This document shows positions 1-8,194 of a stretch of 64,000 nt of DNA, piece by piece. A program made the translations under genes and the position numbers. Every line of letters begins with the position of its first letter. Positions within the stretch are counted from its first letter, which is position 1. The stretch comes from DATGLG01 sp035294245. Its GTDB lineage: Bacteria; Pseudomonadota; Alphaproteobacteria; JACZXZ01. The stretch lies in the NCBI GenBank assembly GCA_035294245.1, contig DATGLG010000047.1, positions 1-64,000 on the forward strand, given 5' to 3'. The notes beneath the pieces were generated by a model. That model made no database searches, was not told where the DNA came from, and worked only from the letters and a program-made list of their open reading frames with translations.

Positions 1-210
1 GAGGGCGTTGTCGTCGAACTCGTCGGTCTCGAGGCCGTCGGGGTGCTGGGCCGGGTCCTCGAAGGCGTTCTCGACGCAATAGACCTGGTAGCGCAGGCGG
101 TAGGCCTGGCGCAGGAGCTCGGGGCTGTCGGCGGGCCGGACGACGAACTCGGCGTGCAGCGACTCGAAGCGCGGGTCGCCCGCCCGCGCGGATTGAGACC
201 AGACCAGCAT
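1..210 (-). CDS. PEP-CTERM/exosortase system-associated acyltransferase, N-terminal fragment
   Basis: The reverse strand reads without a stop from an ATG at 210 to the window edge (70 residues; the C-terminal part lies outside). The residues FVVRPADSPELLRQAYRLRY and VYCVENAFED, followed by a conserved LETDEFDD, match the start of the GNAT-fold acyltransferases (autoinducer-synthase-like) found beside exosortase/PEP-CTERM clusters. These are thought to make N-acyl amino acids or a related acyl product. A purine-rich ribosome site (aaaggggg) lies just upstream of the ATG. The exosortase itself is not in the window. The next genes upstream on the same strand are the four VTAG-motif secreted proteins, so a functional link is possible but inferred from position only. 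Confidence 0.8.
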   Translation of the reverse strand, partial: MLVWSQSARAGDPRFESLHAEFVVRPADSPELLRQAYRLRYQVYCVENAFEDPAQHPDGLETDEFDDNAL

Positions 211-324
211 CACGATCCCCCTTTCGTATGTCCCCACGGTCACAATCACGTCACGCGCGGCGATGGGATTCGATGTCGTGCCTCGTGGAATTCGGATGCG
301 AGCGATATAGGAGTCGCATGCGCA

Positions 325-404
325 GTCATGGCCGGCCTCCGTGCCGGCCATCCACGAATTTTTTGTCTAAGTCGTGGATGCCCGCGACGAGCGCGGGCAT
401 GACG
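325..404. repeat. Nested palindromic intergenic repeat
   Basis: An 80-bp unit bounded by gtcatg and catgac. It contains the inverted pairs CATCCACGA/TCGTGGATG around an AT-rich loop and shorter GC-rich hairpins at each side. It has the form of the dispersed BIME/REP-like repeats common in intergenic DNA of Alphaproteobacteria. The remainder of 211-557 shows no convincing gene. Confidence 0.6.
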
Positions 405-488
405 ATCGAGACGAGTTCGATGCCTGCGCATTTGCTCTCGAGTCCCTCAACTCGACAATCACGGCGGCGGGCGCGGTGGGCGAAGAAA

Positions 489-515
489 GCGCCCCGCATC
501 TCCGATGCGGGGCGC
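489..515 (-). terminator. Rho-independent terminator of the VTAG gene cluster
   Basis: A perfect 11-bp stem (gcgccccgcat/atgcggggcgc) with a 5-nt loop. On the minus strand it is followed by tttcttc. It lies about 45 bp beyond the stop of the last VTAG gene, so it most likely ends that transcript and separates it from the acyltransferase gene further down. Confidence 0.7.
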
Positions 516-557
516 CAAGTCTCGCTCGCGTGAGATGCCTGTGGGGGGCGGATCGGC

Positions 558-872
558 TTACGGGCTCGTCAAAACGATGGTGAGCGCGGAAGCGGCAGCG
601 GCACCCGGGCCGGGGCTGAAGGAGGCCGCAATCGAAACCACGTCGCCGAGCGCCGCGGCGTTCGGGCCGTTCACGGCCGTCGCGAGGGTTACGAGGTTGC
701 CGGAGAAGAGCGTGCCGAAGGCCGCGGCCCCACCGAGGGCGGTCGAGGTGGCGCCGGCGGTCACGACATCCATCTGGGAATCGGAGAGCTGCACCGGCGA
801 CTGGGCATTCGCTGCGGTGGCGAGGCCAAGCAGCGCGACGCCGGCAAGAAGTGAGAAAAGCCTGGTCTTCAT
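558..872 (-). CDS. VTAG-motif secreted small protein 1
   Basis: A 104-residue protein, function unknown. Residues 1-23 form a Sec signal peptide (MKTRLFSLLAG..., ending ANA). After about six residues comes LSDSQMDVVTAG, then a low-complexity Ala/Gly/Ser/Val-rich tail of about 63 residues with no cysteine. The ATG at 872 has a good ribosome site (aggaga), which favours it over upstream starts. It is the last gene of a minus-strand run of four related genes and ends just before a terminator hairpin. The motif resembles double-glycine peptide leaders (LSxxELxxVxGG), but a Sec signal in front of it is not typical of those. Secretion is well supported; the role is not known. Confidence 0.75.
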   Translation of the reverse strand: MKTRLFSLLAGVALLGLATAANAQSPVQLSDSQMDVVTAGATSTALGGAAAFGTLFSGNLVTLATAVNGPNAAALGDVVSIAASFSPGPGAAAASALTIVLTSP

Positions 873-945
873 GTTGGTATCTCCTGTGTCAAGCCCGCCG
901 AAAGGCGAGCCTTGAGGGCAGACTGATGAAGAGCGCGCAGAGCCC

Positions 946-1245
946 CTAATTCGCCGAGGTCGACGCCGCCTGGACCAGCGTCGTCCCTGCACTCAGGGTG
1001 ACGGGGCCGAACGGGGTGACGAACACGACCGGCGCCTGGGTGATCTGGGCCAGGGCGGCCGTCTCGGTCGCCGCCGTCGAGCCACCGGTGGCGATGGCCG
1101 TCAGCGTCACGAGGATGCCGCTGGCCGAGCCGGCCGTCACGGTGTCCATCTGCCCGTTGCTGAGCACGAGGGGCTCCTGCGCCGAGGCGAGGCTCGCGAC
1201 AGCGAGAAGCGGAAGTGCCGCCAGAGCGGCGAACAGAGTCCTCAT
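946..1245 (-). CDS. VTAG-motif secreted small protein 2
   Basis: A 99-residue protein with a signal peptide (residues 1 to about 22, ending ASA). LSNGQMDTVTAG follows and then a hydrophobic Thr/Ala-rich tail of about 60 residues ending ASTSAN. The ATG has a strong ribosome site (aaagggagaag). It is separated by 73 bp from gene 1 and 82 bp from gene 3, a spacing compatible with one transcript. The tail shares no clear sequence with its neighbours, so only the leader plus motif is conserved. Function unknown. Confidence 0.75.
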   Translation of the reverse strand: MRTLFAALAALPLLAVASLASAQEPLVLSNGQMDTVTAGSASGILVTLTAIATGGSTAATETAALAQITQAPVVFVTPFGPVTLSAGTTLVQAASTSAN

Positions 1246-1327
1246 ATTGACTTCTCCCTTTCAAAAGGTTCATGGACGCTCGCTGCGCAGGTCCCGAGTT
1301 GCAGCCGGCGGCACTTCGCTGCGGGGC

Positions 1328-1786
1328 CTACGGCATGAACACGACGCCGCCGGAAACGAAGGTGAAGCTCACGCTGGTGCTGCTGTTGGTGAGCGGGCTA
1401 TTGACCGTGCCGCCGCCGCTGATGACGACGAGGGGCACGCCGTTGGTCGAGCCCGAGGTGCTGGCGCCCGACGCGGCACTGCCGCCCCCCGTGGACATCG
1501 CCGCGGCGGTGCCGCCGACGACGCCGCTCTCGACGAAGCCGCCGCCGGGAAGCGGGGTCTGGGTGCTGCTGCCGCCGCCACCCGTCTCAGCCAGGCCGAA
1601 GGTGCCGCCCGCGGCGAGGGCCGCGGTGATCCCGGTGAGGATGATGCCGGCGGTCACGTTGTCGAGCTCAGCCGCGGAGAGGCGGTAAGGCTCGGGCGGG
1701 CGCGGCGCGGCGTGGTTATGCTCGGCCGCCAGTGCCGGCGCGGCGACGCAGAGGCCGAGGATTGTCGCGCATAGGGTTCTGCGCAT
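1328..1786 (-). CDS. VTAG-motif secreted small protein 3, Gly-rich
   Basis: A 152-residue protein with a signal peptide (MRRTLCATILGLCVAAPALA, about 20 residues) and a short His/Pro-rich linker. The motif LSAAELDNVTAG follows, then a Gly/Ser/Thr-rich tail of about 105 residues with GGGG runs. The E in place of Q in the motif makes it even closer to a double-glycine leader consensus. The start has an aaggagag ribosome site. The composition of the tail (Gly, Ser, Thr, Val) suggests an extended or beta-rich extracellular polypeptide. Function unknown. Confidence 0.72.
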   Translation of the reverse strand: MRRTLCATILGLCVAAPALAAEHNHAAPRPPEPYRLSAAELDNVTAGIILTGITAALAAGGTFGLAETGGGGSSTQTPLPGGGFVESGVVGGTAAAMSTGGGSAASGASTSGSTNGVPLVVISGGGTVNSPLTNSSTSVSFTFVSGGVVFMP

Positions 1787-2250
1787 GATTCTCTCCTTTC
1801 AGCAGGTCAGGGCGGCCAGCTTATCCTCGCGAAGAGCGCACCTCTGGCGTCGCGCCCGTTGACCATTCCCGGAGTCGCTGGACCCTGATCGTTGGTTTTC
1901 TGAGAGACGCCCGTGACACATAGCGTGGCAAGCTTCCGTCCCGCCGGCAAGCGAGCGGTCGGCTGCCCCGGGCCTATTTCGGACGGCCGCCCGGCACGAA
2001 CGCGTCGCGGCGAGGGGGCTCCCCGGGCCGATCGGAGCGATGGTGCGAGGGCTGAAGGGATGCGCGCGGCGCGAAGGGGCGGGGCGCCGGCCCCATTGGG
2101 TATTCGCGGCTGGCCGGACGGTGCTGCCGCCGGCTCGTGCGGATTGCGGCGCGGGCCCGTTCGCGCCTGCGACAGGCGGCGATCCGGCCGTTTGCGCACC
2201 CGCGCGGTCATCCGCGCCGCCCGCCGCGCTGGGCTGCGACGGGGCTGGCG
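1787..2250. other. Intergenic region without a convincing gene
   Basis: 464 bp between VTAG genes 3 and 4. The open frames here are Arg/Pro/Ala-rich and look like GC-driven artefacts with no ribosome sites. It may carry the promoter for genes 3-1, but no box could be assigned with confidence. Confidence 0.5.
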
Positions 2251-2748
2251 CTACTTAAGAAGAGAGATGGCGAAGACCGCGCAGAGGCAGGTCGCCGTGG
2301 TCGGCGTCGTGACCGCCGTGCTGAGGCTGCGGCTGAAGGCGAGATCGCCGATCACCGTCATCTGCGCCGTGCAGGTGGCCCCGCTCTGGCCGACGGCAAG
2401 CGCGTGGCCCGAGCCCATGGCGACCTCGGCATCCTCGCGGTCGATCATGCGCAGCCGCGCGCCCTCGGGGGCGGCCGGATCGAAGGCGGCGCGGACGATC
2501 TCAGTCCGCACAATCTGGGACTGCGCCCCCGTCGCGGCGAGCACGTCCGCACCCGTCGCGGCGGCGGCGAGCTCGATCTGGAAGGTGAGGGGTGCTCCGG
2601 CGGTGACGGTGTCGAGCTGCGCCGCCGTCAGCACCAGGGGTGCGGTGCCGGTCGCGGCCGCCGGCCCAAGGGCTCCGGCGCGCCCGCCCGGGACCAGGAC
2701 CAGGCCGGCGACGAGAAGGAGCCATGACGGACGTGCCGCGTGGCGCAT
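2251..2748 (-). CDS. VTAG-motif secreted protein 4
   Basis: A 165-residue protein, the largest and most complex member of the tandem family. A hydrophobic signal region (about residues 8-28) is followed by LTAAQLDTVTAG. The mature part is more protein-like than in the other members, with a charged centre (RTEIVRAAFD, RMIDREDAEVAMG) and three cysteines in TCTAQ and TCLCAVF near the C-terminus. The ATG at 2748 has GGAG at a suitable distance; a GTG at 2769 is an alternative. Distance to gene 3 is 464 bp, so it may be a separate transcript. Function unknown. Confidence 0.7.
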   Translation of the reverse strand: MRHAARPSWLLLVAGLVLVPGGRAGALGPAAATGTAPLVLTAAQLDTVTAGAPLTFQIELAAAATGADVLAATGAQSQIVRTEIVRAAFDPAAPEGARLRMIDREDAEVAMGSGHALAVGQSGATCTAQMTVIGDLAFSRSLSTAVTTPTTATCLCAVFAISLLK

Positions 2749-3284
2749 TTCGCTGCTCCGCCGGAGCACCCCAAAGGGGGCGTCCGCGTCGACTTTGGAC
2801 TCTGCTGCAACGGCTTTTCGAGAACGCTGAGCTTGTTTCTGCGGCTCTCCCCCACCAGGAACGGCGCCCGGGCACAGGCTCGGGCAATGAAGAGGCGACG
2901 AAGGTATCGGCGACGCTGTTATGCCGTCTCGATCGGCTATTCTCGCCCCGAAGCTTGCCGTTGATGAGGACGCAAAGGGATAGGCGAGCGACCATTTGGA
3001 GGCTCAACAATAGCCGAAAGGGATATGTCGCCGATCTTCCCGCTTCGTCGCCCCGGCGGCCGACCCCGGTCCTGAGCCGGGGGAAGGCCGGGGCCCAGAC
3101 GGAGACGGCTCCTGGGCCCCGGATCGCGCCGCGCGGTCGCGCGGCTTGTCCGGGGTGACGACATTTTCGGGCATTCGCAGCACGACCGGATCCGTGCCGC
3201 GGCCTCGTCCGCTTGATTTTGCGGCGGGGTGGCGCCAATTCGGGGGAAGCGGGCGTCCCCTCTCTCCCCATGGAGCGTTCGACC
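2749..3284. repeat. Gene-free region with palindromic repeat (3047-3162)
   Basis: No gene was recognised. The segment 3047-3162 is bounded by gtcgccccgg and ccggggtgac and contains nested GC-rich inverted repeats (ccccggtcctgagccgggg). This is a common dispersed intergenic repeat form in Rhizobiales-type genomes. The left part must hold the promoter of VTAG gene 4, and the right end carries the ribosome site of the DUF427 gene. Confidence 0.5.
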
Positions 3285-3566
3285 ATGAAGGCCATCCTCG
3301 ACGGGCATGTGATCGCCGAGAGCGACGATATCGTCGCCTGCGACGGCTATCCGTATTTCCCGCGCACCGCCGTGCGCCTCGACTGCCTCGAGATGGCGCC
3401 GAAAACGGAGGCGGATCGCGCCTGCCCCCATGGCGTGCAGTTCTACGACGCCGTGATCGACGGCCGCCGCCATCCCCGCGTCGCCTGGTCCTATGAGGCG
3501 CCGCGGCAGGCGATGGCGAGGACGGCCGGGCGCATCGGCTTCTGGCAGGAGGTCGAGGTCGGCTGA
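3285..3566 (+). CDS. DUF427 domain protein
   Basis: A 93-residue protein beginning MKAILDGHVIAESDD, with CDGYPYFP and the conserved tail AWSYEAP...RTAGRIGFW. This is the whole of a DUF427 domain, a small beta-rich fold of unknown biochemical role that is widespread in bacteria and fungi. The ATG at 3285 is preferred because family members start with MKA(I/T) and ggagcg sits nine bases upstream; an in-frame ATG at 3270 is possible. It stands alone upstream of cydAB. Confidence 0.75.
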   Translation: MKAILDGHVIAESDDIVACDGYPYFPRTAVRLDCLEMAPKTEADRACPHGVQFYDAVIDGRRHPRVAWSYEAPRQAMARTAGRIGFWQEVEVG

Positions 3567-3678
3567 GACGCGCCGGCCGTGCCTGCGACATCGGGTCGTG
3601 CGACAATCGGGGCGTTGACGCGGGCGCGGGCCTCGGCATGAATGCCGGGCACGCCCTCCGGCACGGCGAGGAGACGCG

Positions 3679-5091
3679 ATGAGTCTGGATCCGGTGCTTC
3701 TATCCCGGCTGCAATTCGCCTGGGTGATCGCGTGGCATATCCTGCTGCCGGCCTTCACCGTCGGCCTCGCCGCCTATATCGCCGTGCTCGAGGGCCTGCA
3801 TCTCGCAAGCGGGCGCGCGGTCTATCTCCGCCTCTCCAATTTCTGGACCAAGATCTTCGCGGTCTCCTTCGGCATGGGGGTGGTGTCGGGGATCGTGATG
3901 CCCTTCCAGTTCGGCACCAATTGGAGCCGCTTCTCCGACGCCACGGCCGATGTGATCTCGCCGCTCCTCGCCTATGAGGGGCTGATGGCCTTCTTCCTCG
4001 AATCCGCCTTTCTCGGCGTGCTGCTGTTCGGGCGCAAGCTGGTGCCGCGCTGGGCCCATTTCGTGGCCGCCCTCATGGTGGCTTTCGGCACACTGTTCTC
4101 GTCCTTCTGGATCCTCGCGACCAACAGCTGGATGCAGACGCCGGCGGGCTACACCGTGGTGGACGGGCGCTTCTATCCCAAGGATTGGCTCGCGATCATC
4201 TTCAACCCGTCCTTCCCCTATCGCCTGGCGCACACGGTGGTCGCTTTCTACGTGACCACCGCCTTCGTCGTCGTCGGCGTCGCCGCTTATTACCTGCGGC
4301 GCGGCCGCTTCGCCGAGGAGGGCCGCGCCATGCTGTCGATGACCCTCTGGCTCCTCAGCGTGCTGGTGCCGGCGCAGATCGTGCTCGGCGACGCCCATGG
4401 ACTGAATACGCTCGAATATCAGCCGGCCAAGCTCGCCGCGATCGAGGCGCGCTGGAACACGGCGAGCCGCGTGCCGCTCACCCTCTTTGCCATTCCCGAC
4501 GAGACGGACGCGACGAACCGCTACGCCCTCGACATTCCCGATCTCGGCAGCCTCATCCTCACCCATGACCCCAACGGTACCGTGCGCGGGCTCAAGGACT
4601 GGCCCCGGGACGAGTGGCCGCCCGTCGCCATTCCCTTCTTCGCCTTCCGCATCATGGTGGGGATCGGGCTTGTGATGCTCGCCGTCATCGTCGCGAGCTG
4701 GTGGCTGCGGCTGCGCCGGCGCCTCTTCGCGGCCGGGTGGTTTCTCCGCGCCTGCGAGCTCGCGGCACCCCTCGGCTTCCTCGCCGTGCTGGCCGGCTGG
4801 ACCACGACCGAGGTCGGGCGCCAGCCCTGGACCGTCTACGGCCTGCTGCGCACGAGCGATTCCGTCTCGCCCTCGCTCACCGGCTTCGATGTGATCCTGT
4901 CCCTGATCGGCTACGGCGTCGTCTATCTCATCATGTTCCCCGTCGGCATCACCTTGATGGCGCGCATCGTGGGGAAGGGGCCGGCGACGCCCGCCGCCGG
5001 GCCGGGGCCCGTCGAGAGCGGGCGGCCCCAGGGGCCGGTCCTGGCGCTGCCCTCGACCGCGGCCGACGCCGAGGCGGAGACGGGATCATGA
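3679..5091 (+). CDS. cydA: Cytochrome bd-type (cyanide-insensitive) quinol oxidase subunit I
   Basis: A 470-residue integral membrane protein, the haem-bearing subunit of a bd-type terminal oxidase that oxidises ubiquinol and reduces oxygen to water in the inner membrane. The N-terminal AWHILLPAFTVG carries the haem b595 ligand His20. GLNTLEYQPAKLAAIEARW is the quinol-binding Q-loop start, and TTEVGRQPW is the conserved late motif. The Q-loop is short, as in the CIO/CioA branch. Its stop overlaps the start of cydB (ATGA), so the two are translationally coupled. No cydX-like small gene follows cydB. Confidence 0.93.
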   Translation: MSLDPVLLSRLQFAWVIAWHILLPAFTVGLAAYIAVLEGLHLASGRAVYLRLSNFWTKIFAVSFGMGVVSGIVMPFQFGTNWSRFSDATADVISPLLAYEGLMAFFLESAFLGVLLFGRKLVPRWAHFVAALMVAFGTLFSSFWILATNSWMQTPAGYTVVDGRFYPKDWLAIIFNPSFPYRLAHTVVAFYVTTAFVVVGVAAYYLRRGRFAEEGRAMLSMTLWLLSVLVPAQIVLGDAHGLNTLEYQPAKLAAIEARWNTASRVPLTLFAIPDETDATNRYALDIPDLGSLILTHDPNGTVRGLKDWPRDEWPPVAIPFFAFRIMVGIGLVMLAVIVASWWLRLRRRLFAAGWFLRACELAAPLGFLAVLAGWTTTEVGRQPWTVYGLLRTSDSVSPSLTGFDVILSLIGYGVVYLIMFPVGITLMARIVGKGPATPAAGPGPVESGRPQGPVLALPSTAADAEAETGS

Positions 5092-6101
5092 GCCCGCCGA
5101 TCCTCGATTTCGTGCCCCTGTGGACGATCATCCTCGGGCTCGGCGTCTTCTTCTACGTGCTGCTCGACGGCTTCGATCTCGGCGTCGGCATGCTCTACGG
5201 CTTCGCGCCCGATCTCCCGTCACGGAACCTCGTGATGAATGCGGTGGCGCCGATCTGGGACGGCAACGAGACCTGGCTGGTGCTGGGCGGCGTCGGCCTC
5301 CTCGCCGCCTTTCCGCTCGCCTTCTCGATCATCCTGCCGGCGGTCTATTTCCCCATCCTCATCATGCTCCTGGCCCTCGTCTTCCGCGGCACCGCCTTCG
5401 AGTTCCGCTTCAAGGACGCCGAGCATCGCACGTTCTGGGATCACGCCTTCTGCTACGGCTCGGCCCTCGCCACCTTCGCCCAGGGCATCGTGCTCGGCGC
5501 CTTCATCCAGGGCTTCGCCGTCGACGGCCGCCATTTCGCCGGCGGCTCCTTCGACTGCTTCACCCCGTTCTCGATCTTCACCGGCGTCGCCCTCATGTTC
5601 GGCTACAGCCTGCTCGGCGCCGGCTGGCTGGTGCTGAAGACGCAGGGGCCGCTTCAGGACTGGGCGCGGCGGCTGGGGCGCTGGTGCCTCATCGGCGTCC
5701 TCGTCGCCATCGCCGCGGTCAGCCTGTGGACGCCGCTGATGGTGCCGGCGATCGCGGCGCGCTGGTTCTCCTGGCCCCATATCGGTTTCCTCTGGCCGGT
5801 GCCGATCATCACCCTGCTGATCGCGATCTGGGAGTGGCGCTCGCTCAACAACCGCTCGGAGGCGGCTCCCTTCGTCGGCGCCGTGCTGCTCTTCCTCATG
5901 TCCTATCTCGGCATCGGCATCAGCCTGTGGCCGATGATCGTACCGTATCGGTTCACCCTGTGGCAGGCCGCCTCCTCGGCGGACACCCAGGCCTTTCTCC
6001 TGATCGGCACGCTCTTCCTCCTGCCGATCATCCTCATGTACACGGGCTGGTCCTATTGGGTGTTCCGCGGCAAGGTGCGCGCCGATATCGGCTATCATTG
6101 A
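5088..6101 (+). CDS. cydB: Cytochrome bd-type quinol oxidase subunit II
   Basis: A 337-residue membrane protein, the haem-free partner of CydA. N-terminal WTIILGLGVFFYVLLDGFDL and VAPIWDGNETWLV are hallmark CydB sequences. There are about eight to nine hydrophobic segments, and the end GWSYWVFRGKV is typical. It starts within the cydA stop codon and is the last gene of the two-gene operon; a palindromic repeat follows 17 bp later. Confidence 0.93.
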   Translation: MSPPILDFVPLWTIILGLGVFFYVLLDGFDLGVGMLYGFAPDLPSRNLVMNAVAPIWDGNETWLVLGGVGLLAAFPLAFSIILPAVYFPILIMLLALVFRGTAFEFRFKDAEHRTFWDHAFCYGSALATFAQGIVLGAFIQGFAVDGRHFAGGSFDCFTPFSIFTGVALMFGYSLLGAGWLVLKTQGPLQDWARRLGRWCLIGVLVAIAAVSLWTPLMVPAIAARWFSWPHIGFLWPVPIITLLIAIWEWRSLNNRSEAAPFVGAVLLFLMSYLGIGISLWPMIVPYRFTLWQAASSADTQAFLLIGTLFLLPIILMYTGWSYWVFRGKVRADIGYH

Positions 6102-6118
6102 GCGCGGCTGTTTGTTGA

Positions 6119-6196
6119 CCCCCACCTCTCCCCAACCCTCTCCGCCCCGCGGGGGCGGAGAGGGAAGCGAAGCGGAGCGAGCGGGTGAGGTGGGGG
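6119..6196. repeat. Palindromic intergenic repeat downstream of cydB
   Basis: A 78-bp unit starting cccccacctc and ending gaggtggggg. In its middle is a perfect 11-bp hairpin (ctctccgcccc/ggggcggagag, 6138-6162). It is a dispersed alphaproteobacterial repeat and may also stabilise or end the cydAB transcript. Confidence 0.65.
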
Positions 6197-6273
6197 CGTT
6201 ATCAGCCTCGACGGATGCTGCGGCTGTGCTAGGCTCGGCAGCACCGAGTTCTTCCAGAGGTAAGGCGACGACG

Positions 6274-7449
6274 ATGCACATGACGGCTCCGCCCCGGCGC
6301 GGCTTCACGAAGGCGGAATTCGAGCGGCGTACGGCGCGGGCGCAGGCGATCATGCAGCGCCACGGCCTCGATGCGCTCCTCGTCACGGCCCCGCCCAATG
6401 TGCGCTACTTCACCGGCTTCGACACCCAGTTCTGGGAGAGCCCGACGCGGCCGTGGTTCGTCGTGGTGCCCCTGAGCGGCGCCCCCATCGCCGTCATCCC
6501 CGAGATCGGCGGACCGGAGATGGCGACGACCTGGCTCACCGACATCCGCACCTGGCCGGCGCCGCGGCCCGAGGATGACGGCGTCTCGCTCCTGGCGCAG
6601 ACGCTTGCGGCGCTGCCGCGGCGCCATGGCAAGATCGGCGCCGAGCTCGGGCGCGAGATGTCCCTGCGCATGCCCGTCATCGAGTTCCTGGCCTTGCGCG
6701 AGCGCGCGCCGGGGCTCGAGTTCGCCAACGGCTCGCCCTGCCTCTGGGAGATCCGCATGGTCAAGACCGAGGCCGAGATCGCCCATCTCCGCTACATCTG
6801 CCAGGTCGCGAGCCGCGCCTATGCGGCGGTGCCGGAGTTCGTGCGCGCCGGCGACACCGAGCGCGAGCTCTGCAAGCGCTTCCGCTTCGAGATCGGCAAG
6901 CTCGGCGCCGATTTCACGCCCTTCCTGCCGGCCATTTCCGGGCCTGGCGGGGTCAGCCAGATCGTCTGCGGCCCCCATGACCGCGCCTTGCGGGAAGGGG
7001 ACATCCTCTTCATCGACACGGGCTCGACCTATGACGGCTATTACTGCGACTTCGACCGCAACTATGCCGTCGGCCGCGTGTCGGACGAGGCGAAGCGCGC
7101 CCACGACACGGTGTGGCGCGCGACCGAGGCGGGCATTGCCGCCGCCCACCCGGGTGCCACGCCGGAAGAGGTGTGGCGCGCCATGGGCAAGATCCTCGAG
7201 GAGGCCGGCTCGCTCGGCAACAATGTCGGTCGCATGGGCCACGGCCTCGGCATGCAGCTCACCGAGCCGCCCTCGAACATGCCCGGCGACCGCACGCGGC
7301 TCGTCCCCGGCATGATCCTGACGATCGAGCCGGGCATGGAATACAGCCCCGGCAAGATGATCGTGCACGAGGAGAACCTAGTGATTACTGAAGCGGGGCC
7401 ACAGCTCCTGACCGAGCGCGCCCCGCGCGAGCTGCCGGTGATCCAATAG
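6274..7449 (+). CDS. M24 family metallopeptidase (Xaa-Pro aminopeptidase-like)
   Basis: A 391-residue cytosolic protein of the creatinase/aminopeptidase P fold. The N-terminal creatinase-like half begins at FTKAEFERR. The C-terminal pita-bread half has the metal ligands in IDTGSTYDGY, CDFDRNY, GHGLGM, IEPGME and VHEENLV. These predict a dinuclear metal hydrolase acting on Xaa-Pro peptides; the same fold includes creatinase and the DMSP lyase DddP, which cannot be excluded. The ATG at 6274 is chosen because the preceding reading frame runs through the palindromic repeat. Confidence 0.85.
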   Translation: MHMTAPPRRGFTKAEFERRTARAQAIMQRHGLDALLVTAPPNVRYFTGFDTQFWESPTRPWFVVVPLSGAPIAVIPEIGGPEMATTWLTDIRTWPAPRPEDDGVSLLAQTLAALPRRHGKIGAELGREMSLRMPVIEFLALRERAPGLEFANGSPCLWEIRMVKTEAEIAHLRYICQVASRAYAAVPEFVRAGDTERELCKRFRFEIGKLGADFTPFLPAISGPGGVSQIVCGPHDRALREGDILFIDTGSTYDGYYCDFDRNYAVGRVSDEAKRAHDTVWRATEAGIAAAHPGATPEEVWRAMGKILEEAGSLGNNVGRMGHGLGMQLTEPPSNMPGDRTRLVPGMILTIEPGMEYSPGKMIVHEENLVITEAGPQLLTERAPRELPVIQ

Positions 7450-7548
7450 AGGAGCCTCTATCGAGTCGAAGTACCTCAGCCGCCGTCCCCGCGAAGGCGC
7501 TAGGGCATGCACACAAGTCTGGAAGGGCGCCGCTTCCAAAGGAATAGC

Positions 7549-7632
7549 CGTCATTCCGGCCGGAGCGCAGCGGAGGGCCGGAATCCAGGTTTTCCGCGGA
7601 AATACTGGATTCCCGCTTTCGCGGGAATGACG
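7549..7632. repeat. Palindromic repeat in a 370-bp gene-free interval
   Basis: Bounded by gtcattcc and ggaatgac, with the internal inverted pairs ccggccggag/ggccgg and cccgctttcgcggg. A second, degraded copy with similar ends follows at about 7695-7780. The interval 7450-7821 contains nothing else that looks genic. Confidence 0.6.
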
Positions 7633-7821
7633 AGGGGGAGAGTGCAGACTGAGATGTGTGCATGCCGTAGCGCGAAGGCGGGAACCCAGTCGTTTCATGA
7701 TTCCTGGTTTCCGGCTCTTCGCGGAGCCTGTCCTCGGGCCGGCCTTCTGCCGGACCCGTGGGCTTCGGCCGGAATGACGAATTTGAGGTCAGGCGCCGGA
7801 GCCAAAGCGGAACGACGCCTC

Positions 7822-8019
7822 TCACGCCCGCGGCCTCGGCGGCGGAGGCGGCTTGAGCTCGCGGAGGAGGGCGGCGAGCTCGCCATAGAGCCGGGCGATC
7901 TCGAGGCAGCGCTGCCGGATCGTCTCGTTCGCGGCGGTGGTGGCGAAATGGCGATACTCGGTCGCCCGCATCTCACAAGTCTCGGCGTCGAGCACGCATG
8001 GCCTCCCCATCACCGGCAT
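7822..8019 (-). CDS. Small helical protein of unknown function
   Basis: A 65-residue protein whose core, MRATEYRHFATTAANETIRQ then RCLEIARLYGELAALL, matches a large family of short, uncharacterised Rhizobiales proteins made of two amphipathic helices (AxxYRxxA...IRxRxLxIAxxYxxLA). It ends in a proline stretch. The ATG at 8019 has agggg six bases upstream; ATGs at 8064 and 8010 are alternatives. No operon partner. Confidence 0.55.
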   Translation of the reverse strand: MPVMGRPCVLDAETCEMRATEYRHFATTAANETIRQRCLEIARLYGELAALLRELKPPPPPRPRA

Positions 8020-8194
8020 GCGGCACCCCTGCGCCCCGTCGCCACGCCTGAAAATGCTTAGCATGCTCTGTCAGGCCGCCCGGACATCTTGCCAGCCCTG
8101 AGCGCGATGCGGCCACCCGGATGCGCGACGCCTGCGCCGCAAGCGTTCCCCGTTTTCGGTCGTCGTGGTTGTGACATGGCCGTGACAAGCGCAT

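Noticed and set aside
1807..2211. 134-codon minus-strand frame between VTAG genes 3 and 4
   Set aside because: Arg/Pro/Ala-rich with no signal peptide, VTAG motif or ribosome site; judged non-coding.
2937..3758. Minus-strand frames crossing the DUF427 gene and the start of cydA
   Set aside because: Overlap real genes on the other strand and read through a palindromic repeat.
7507..8061. Plus-strand frame across the 7.5-8.0 kb interval
   Set aside because: Reads through two dispersed palindromic repeats and the antisense of the small 7822 gene.
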